From contig JACPSV010000240.1 in the NCBI GenBank assembly GCA_016193115.1, positions 1 to 7,797 on the forward strand: DNA of 7,797 bases, in the 5' to 3' direction. Within the stretch, counting starts at the first letter, position 1; each line of letters begins with the position of its first letter. A model generated the notes under the pieces. It ran no database searches, was not told the DNA's origin, and worked only from the letters and a program-made list of their open reading frames with translations. The position numbers and the translations under genes were made by a program. This document shows, one piece after another, positions 5,488 to 7,797 of the stretch. The stretch comes from Elusimicrobiota bacterium. Lineage in GTDB: Bacteria; Elusimicrobiota; Elusimicrobia; 2-02-FULL-39-32.

Positions 5488-5514
5488 TTGACTGAATGGA
5501 TGGATTATTATAAC
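5488..5514. promoter_or_regulatory. Divergent promoter core between bioA and murB
   Basis: The 33-base gap between the two start codons holds TTATTATAACA. On the minus strand it gives a perfect -10 box TATAAT (5512-5507), which would start bioA transcription about 18 bases before its ATG; no clear -35 is visible for it. On the plus strand TTGACT (5488-5493) and TATAAC (5509-5514) are spaced by 15 bases, shorter than ideal, and the -10 touches the first murB ATG. The -10 boxes overlap, so the two directions would compete. No ribosome site is evident for either gene, which suggests very short leaders. Confidence 0.45.
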
Positions 5515-6417
5515 ATGAATCGTTCCATGAAAGAGTTAGCCGATGTTGGACTGAACCTGATTGCGGGGGAACCGATGTCTCAGCATACGACTCTGGGGAT
5601 TGGCGGTCCCGCAGAATGGTATGCGGAAGTTTTTTCTGTGCCTCAGTTGGTCTCTCTTCTAAATTACACACAAGAAAAAAATAAACCCCTCTTTTTCCTC
5701 GGCGCCGGCTCTAATTTGCTTGTGAGCGATTCCGGAATCCCGGGGATCGTGGCGCGGATGCGGGGCGAGTTTGAAGTCCTGTCCTTTCTTCAAGGTGACA
5801 GGGTACGCGCGGGATCCTCTGTTTTTTTGCCTAACCTGGTCAAACAGTGCGCCGACCGTTCTTTGGGCGGGATAGAAGCGTTGGCGGGCGTGCCCGGAAC
5901 CGTGGGCGGCGCTCTGGTTATGAACGCGGGAACGCGCGAACTGGAGATCGGCGCGGTCGTGCAGAGCGTGGAGGTTTTGCGGGATGGAAACCTGGAAATT
6001 CTGAACAAAGAAAATCTTCGGTTTGGATATCGCAGCTCGTCCTTGGCGGGCTCCATTCTTTGCTTTGCGACACTGGAATTGAAAACGGGAAACAAAGAAG
6101 ATATTCTGCGCGCCATCCAGAAATTCTTGGCCCATCGTCTCAAAACACAGCCTGTCGGCAGCCAGAACGTCGGTTCGGTTTTTCGCAACCCTAAGGGACA
6201 TTTTGCCGGGGAACTGATTGAGAAGGCGGGTTTGAAAGGCAGGAGGATCGGCAATGCTCTTGTCTCTCCCAAACATGCCAACTTTATCGTCAATTGCGGG
6301 GGAGCAACCGCCCGGGATGTTCAATCCCTGATCTCTGAAATCCAAAGGACGGTTCAAGAAAAGTTTGGCGTCGCTTTGGAACCCGAAATTAAAATCGTCG
6401 GCTTTTTGAACCCATGA
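5515..6417 (+). CDS. murB: UDP-N-acetylenolpyruvoylglucosamine reductase
   Basis: A cytosolic FAD enzyme that reduces UDP-GlcNAc-enolpyruvate with NADPH to UDP-MurNAc, an early step of peptidoglycan synthesis. From the ATG at 5515 it has 300 residues, typical of type II MurB. FAD-binding parts are visible: 'TTLGIGGPAEWY' (25-36), 'LGAGSNLLVSDSGIPG' (62-77) and 'GIEALAGVPGTVGGALVMNAG' (119-139). Catalytic residues are R173 in 'GYRSSS', S221 in 'VGSVFRNP' and E291 in 'LEPEIK'. 'AGELIEKAGLKG' (231-242) is also standard. The frame is open further upstream, but that part overlaps bioA on the other strand and has no MurB similarity. ATG 5515 and ATG 5527 are both possible starts; neither has a strong ribosome site. 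The stop TGA overlaps the ddl ATG (ATGA), showing an operon with ddl and ftsQ. Confidence 0.96.
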   Translation: MNRSMKELADVGLNLIAGEPMSQHTTLGIGGPAEWYAEVFSVPQLVSLLNYTQEKNKPLFFLGAGSNLLVSDSGIPGIVARMRGEFEVLSFLQGDRVRAGSSVFLPNLVKQCADRSLGGIEALAGVPGTVGGALVMNAGTRELEIGAVVQSVEVLRDGNLEILNKENLRFGYRSSSLAGSILCFATLELKTGNKEDILRAIQKFLAHRLKTQPVGSQNVGSVFRNPKGHFAGELIEKAGLKGRRIGNALVSPKHANFIVNCGGATARDVQSLISEIQRTVQEKFGVALEPEIKIVGFLNP

Positions 6418-7331
6418 AAAATTTCGGTCGCTGGATTCAAAATAAACGCGTCGCTGTCCTTTATGGCGGTTGGTCTGAAGAAGCGCCCATTTCCCGAAAG
6501 ACCGGAGCCGCAGTCTTAAAAGCTTTTCGGGAAAGAAACGTCTCCGCGGTGGGAATTGAAATGAATTCCTCGGTTGCGGAGAAAATCCGAAAAAGCCGGG
6601 CTGACTTCTGTTTCATCGCTCTGCACGGAAAATGGGGAGAAGACGGGACGGCGCAAGGGCTCTGCGAGTTGCTAAAAATACCTTACTCCGGTTCGGGAGT
6701 TTTAGCCAGCGCGCTTTCGATGAACAAATCCGTTTCTAAAACCGTGTTCCAGAAACATGGGATTCCCACTCCGCCTTTTAGGGTCACGAGGTCGTGGCCG
6801 GTTTCTTTCTCTTTGCCGGCTGTGATCAAGCCGGTGGACGGAGGATCCGCCATCGGCGTCACCGTGGCGCACAAACGCGAAGAGGTGAAAAGCGCGTTTC
6901 AAACGGCCATAAAATATTCCCAAGAAGTTTTGCTGGAGAAATTCGTAAAGGGAAAAGAGATCACGGCTGCGGTGTTGGGCGATCGGGCTCTGCCTTTAAT
7001 TGAGATCCTGCCTAAACATGCGTTCTATGATTACACGTCCAAGTATGTCCAGGGGATGTCCCGCCATATTCTTCCCGCGAGGATCCCGGCGAAAGTAGCG
7101 CAACAAGTTTCTGAGATTGCGTTGAAAGCGCATGCCGCGTTAGGTTGCAGGGCTTTTTCCCGCGTGGATTTTATCGTGGATGGAAACGGATCCCCGTGGG
7201 TTTTGGAACTAAACTCGATCCCCGGCCTGACGGAGACGTCTCTCTTCCCTGAAGCGGCCCGTGCGGCGGGGTTCTCTTTCTCGGAGATGATTTTTGAAAT
7301 GGTTCGATGCTCTCTCAACCCTAAACAATGA
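6414..7331 (+). CDS. ddl: D-alanine--D-alanine ligase
   Basis: An ATP-grasp enzyme that joins two D-alanines to the dipeptide added to the peptidoglycan stem by MurF; it is the target of D-cycloserine. At 305 residues it has the usual length of DdlB. Visible motifs are 'RVAVLYGGWSEEAPIS' (12-27), 'ALHGKWGEDG' (69-78), 'GSGVLASALSMNKSVSK' (93-109), the ATP-binding 'VIKPVDGGSAIGV' with K139 (137-149), 'YDYTSKY' (205-211), and the metal/product site 'RVDF' (250-253) with 'LELNSIPGLTETSLFP' carrying E265 and N267 (264-279). All are intact. Its ATG overlaps the murB stop, and its own stop overlaps the ftsQ ATG, so the three proteins are translated in a coupled way. The murB-ddl-ftsQ order is classic for the dcw cluster. 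Confidence 0.96.
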   Translation: MKNFGRWIQNKRVAVLYGGWSEEAPISRKTGAAVLKAFRERNVSAVGIEMNSSVAEKIRKSRADFCFIALHGKWGEDGTAQGLCELLKIPYSGSGVLASALSMNKSVSKTVFQKHGIPTPPFRVTRSWPVSFSLPAVIKPVDGGSAIGVTVAHKREEVKSAFQTAIKYSQEVLLEKFVKGKEITAAVLGDRALPLIEILPKHAFYDYTSKYVQGMSRHILPARIPAKVAQQVSEIALKAHAALGCRAFSRVDFIVDGNGSPWVLELNSIPGLTETSLFPEAARAAGFSFSEMIFEMVRCSLNPKQ

Positions 7332-7797
7332 GGCACATAAAACAGAAAGTCATATTGAGGGAAAAAGTCCGCAAGGAAATGTGGCGACTCCTATGGAGGA
7401 GATCGCTCGGATTTTTTAAGTTCGTTTTTCTGATGGGGATTCTCGGTTTTGTGGGGCATCGCGCGTACCGTCTTCTGTTCCTTTCCGACACTTTTATGGT
7501 AAAATCTTTAAGCGTGAGCGCTGGGGAGGTGTACACTCCCAAAATTGCGGAGAGGCTGCGGTTCTTAAAAGGGAAGACGATATTCAGTTTTTCTTCCTCC
7601 AAATTGGGTCGGGACTTGAGGCGGCGGTTCCCGGAAATTCGCGCCGTTCGGATTGAACGAAAGTTTCCGGACGCGGTGCGCGTGCAAGTCCAGCTTTTCC
7701 AACCGCTGGCTTTGTTGAAGGTCGCGGAACGAGAGTCCCAGTTTGTGGATGCGCAGGGTTCTCTTCTGCGGGAAATGCACCCTCTGCGATGTCCGCC
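7328..7797 (+). CDS. ftsQ: Cell division protein FtsQ (cut by right edge)
   Basis: From the ATG at 7328, which overlaps the ddl stop (ATGA), the frame stays open for 156 codons to the window edge. The layout is that of FtsQ/DivIB: a basic cytoplasmic start (1-26, 'RHIKQKVILREKVRK'), one membrane segment (about 29-52), then an outside POTRA-type domain. The latter shows 'LKGKTIFSFSSSKLGRDLRR' (80-99), 'FPEIRAVRIERKFPDAVRVQV' near 101-121 and 'QPLALLKVAERESQFVDAQG' near 125-144. FtsQ links FtsB/FtsL to the divisome and is needed for septal wall synthesis. Gene order after ddl supports the assignment strongly; the C-terminal part and its end lie outside the window. Confidence 0.9.
   Translation, partial: MRHIKQKVILREKVRKEMWRLLWRRSLGFFKFVFLMGILGFVGHRAYRLLFLSDTFMVKSLSVSAGEVYTPKIAERLRFLKGKTIFSFSSSKLGRDLRRRFPEIRAVRIERKFPDAVRVQVQLFQPLALLKVAERESQFVDAQGSLLREMHPLRCP

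Noticed and set aside
5188..5514. Upstream extension of the MurB reading frame by 109 codons
   Set aside because: It overlaps bioA on the opposite strand, has no MurB similarity, and the MurB domain starts normally after the ATG at 5515.
5659..6357. A 232-codon minus-strand open frame opposite murB
   Set aside because: It is the antisense shadow of conserved MurB coding sequence, with no recognisable domain.

Overview
The window shows a dense bacterial chromosome of medium GC with short gaps and overlapping start/stop codons. It carries the 5' part of a division/cell-wall (dcw) cluster, murB-ddl-ftsQ. With FtsQ and a membrane-bound histidine kinase, this suggests a Gram-negative-type cell. 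The inverted repeat encoding 'SFPRKRES' peptides occurs in many environmental lineages. A deep-branching phylum such as Omnitrophota or Elusimicrobiota would fit the gene content and style, but that is a guess; nothing here fixes the taxonomy.

Layout. Positions 1-76 hold the last 24 codons of an unidentified plus-strand gene. Convergent to it, 12 bases away, lies a YefM/YoeB-type toxin-antitoxin operon (591 down to 89, minus strand), with a promoter whose spacer contains a 12-bp palindrome. Upstream of it on the same strand is a two-component module, transcribed in the order histidine kinase (3859-2075), receiver-GGDEF protein (from 2100) and lone receiver (1187-795). The kinase has six membrane segments, a GAF domain and an intact kinase core. 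The receiver-GGDEF gene is damaged: the stretch that should encode the GG(D/E)EF active site is missing, and the end of the domain is left in another frame. The lone receiver has a good sigma70-type promoter of its own inside that damaged 3' end.

Next comes bioA (minus strand, biotin synthesis). Its 3' end runs into a 25-bp perfect inverted repeat, which gives the enzyme a foreign tail and its stop codon. The repeat seems to have landed in the loop of bioA's original terminator. A 33-base gap with a shared AT-rich promoter core separates bioA from the divergent plus-strand genes murB, ddl and ftsQ. These three are joined by ATGA overlaps; ftsQ runs off the right edge.

How they work together. 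MurB makes UDP-MurNAc, Ddl makes the D-Ala-D-Ala dipeptide for the same precursor, and FtsQ positions the septal synthesis machinery, so the plus-strand operon is one cell-wall/division unit. The kinase probably signals mainly through the lone receiver, since its cyclic-di-GMP branch looks inactive. No complete, clearly new multi-gene system is visible. The most unusual items are the GGDEF deletion, the repeat insertion that remodelled the end of bioA, and the structured regulatory region between the lone receiver and the toxin-antitoxin operon.
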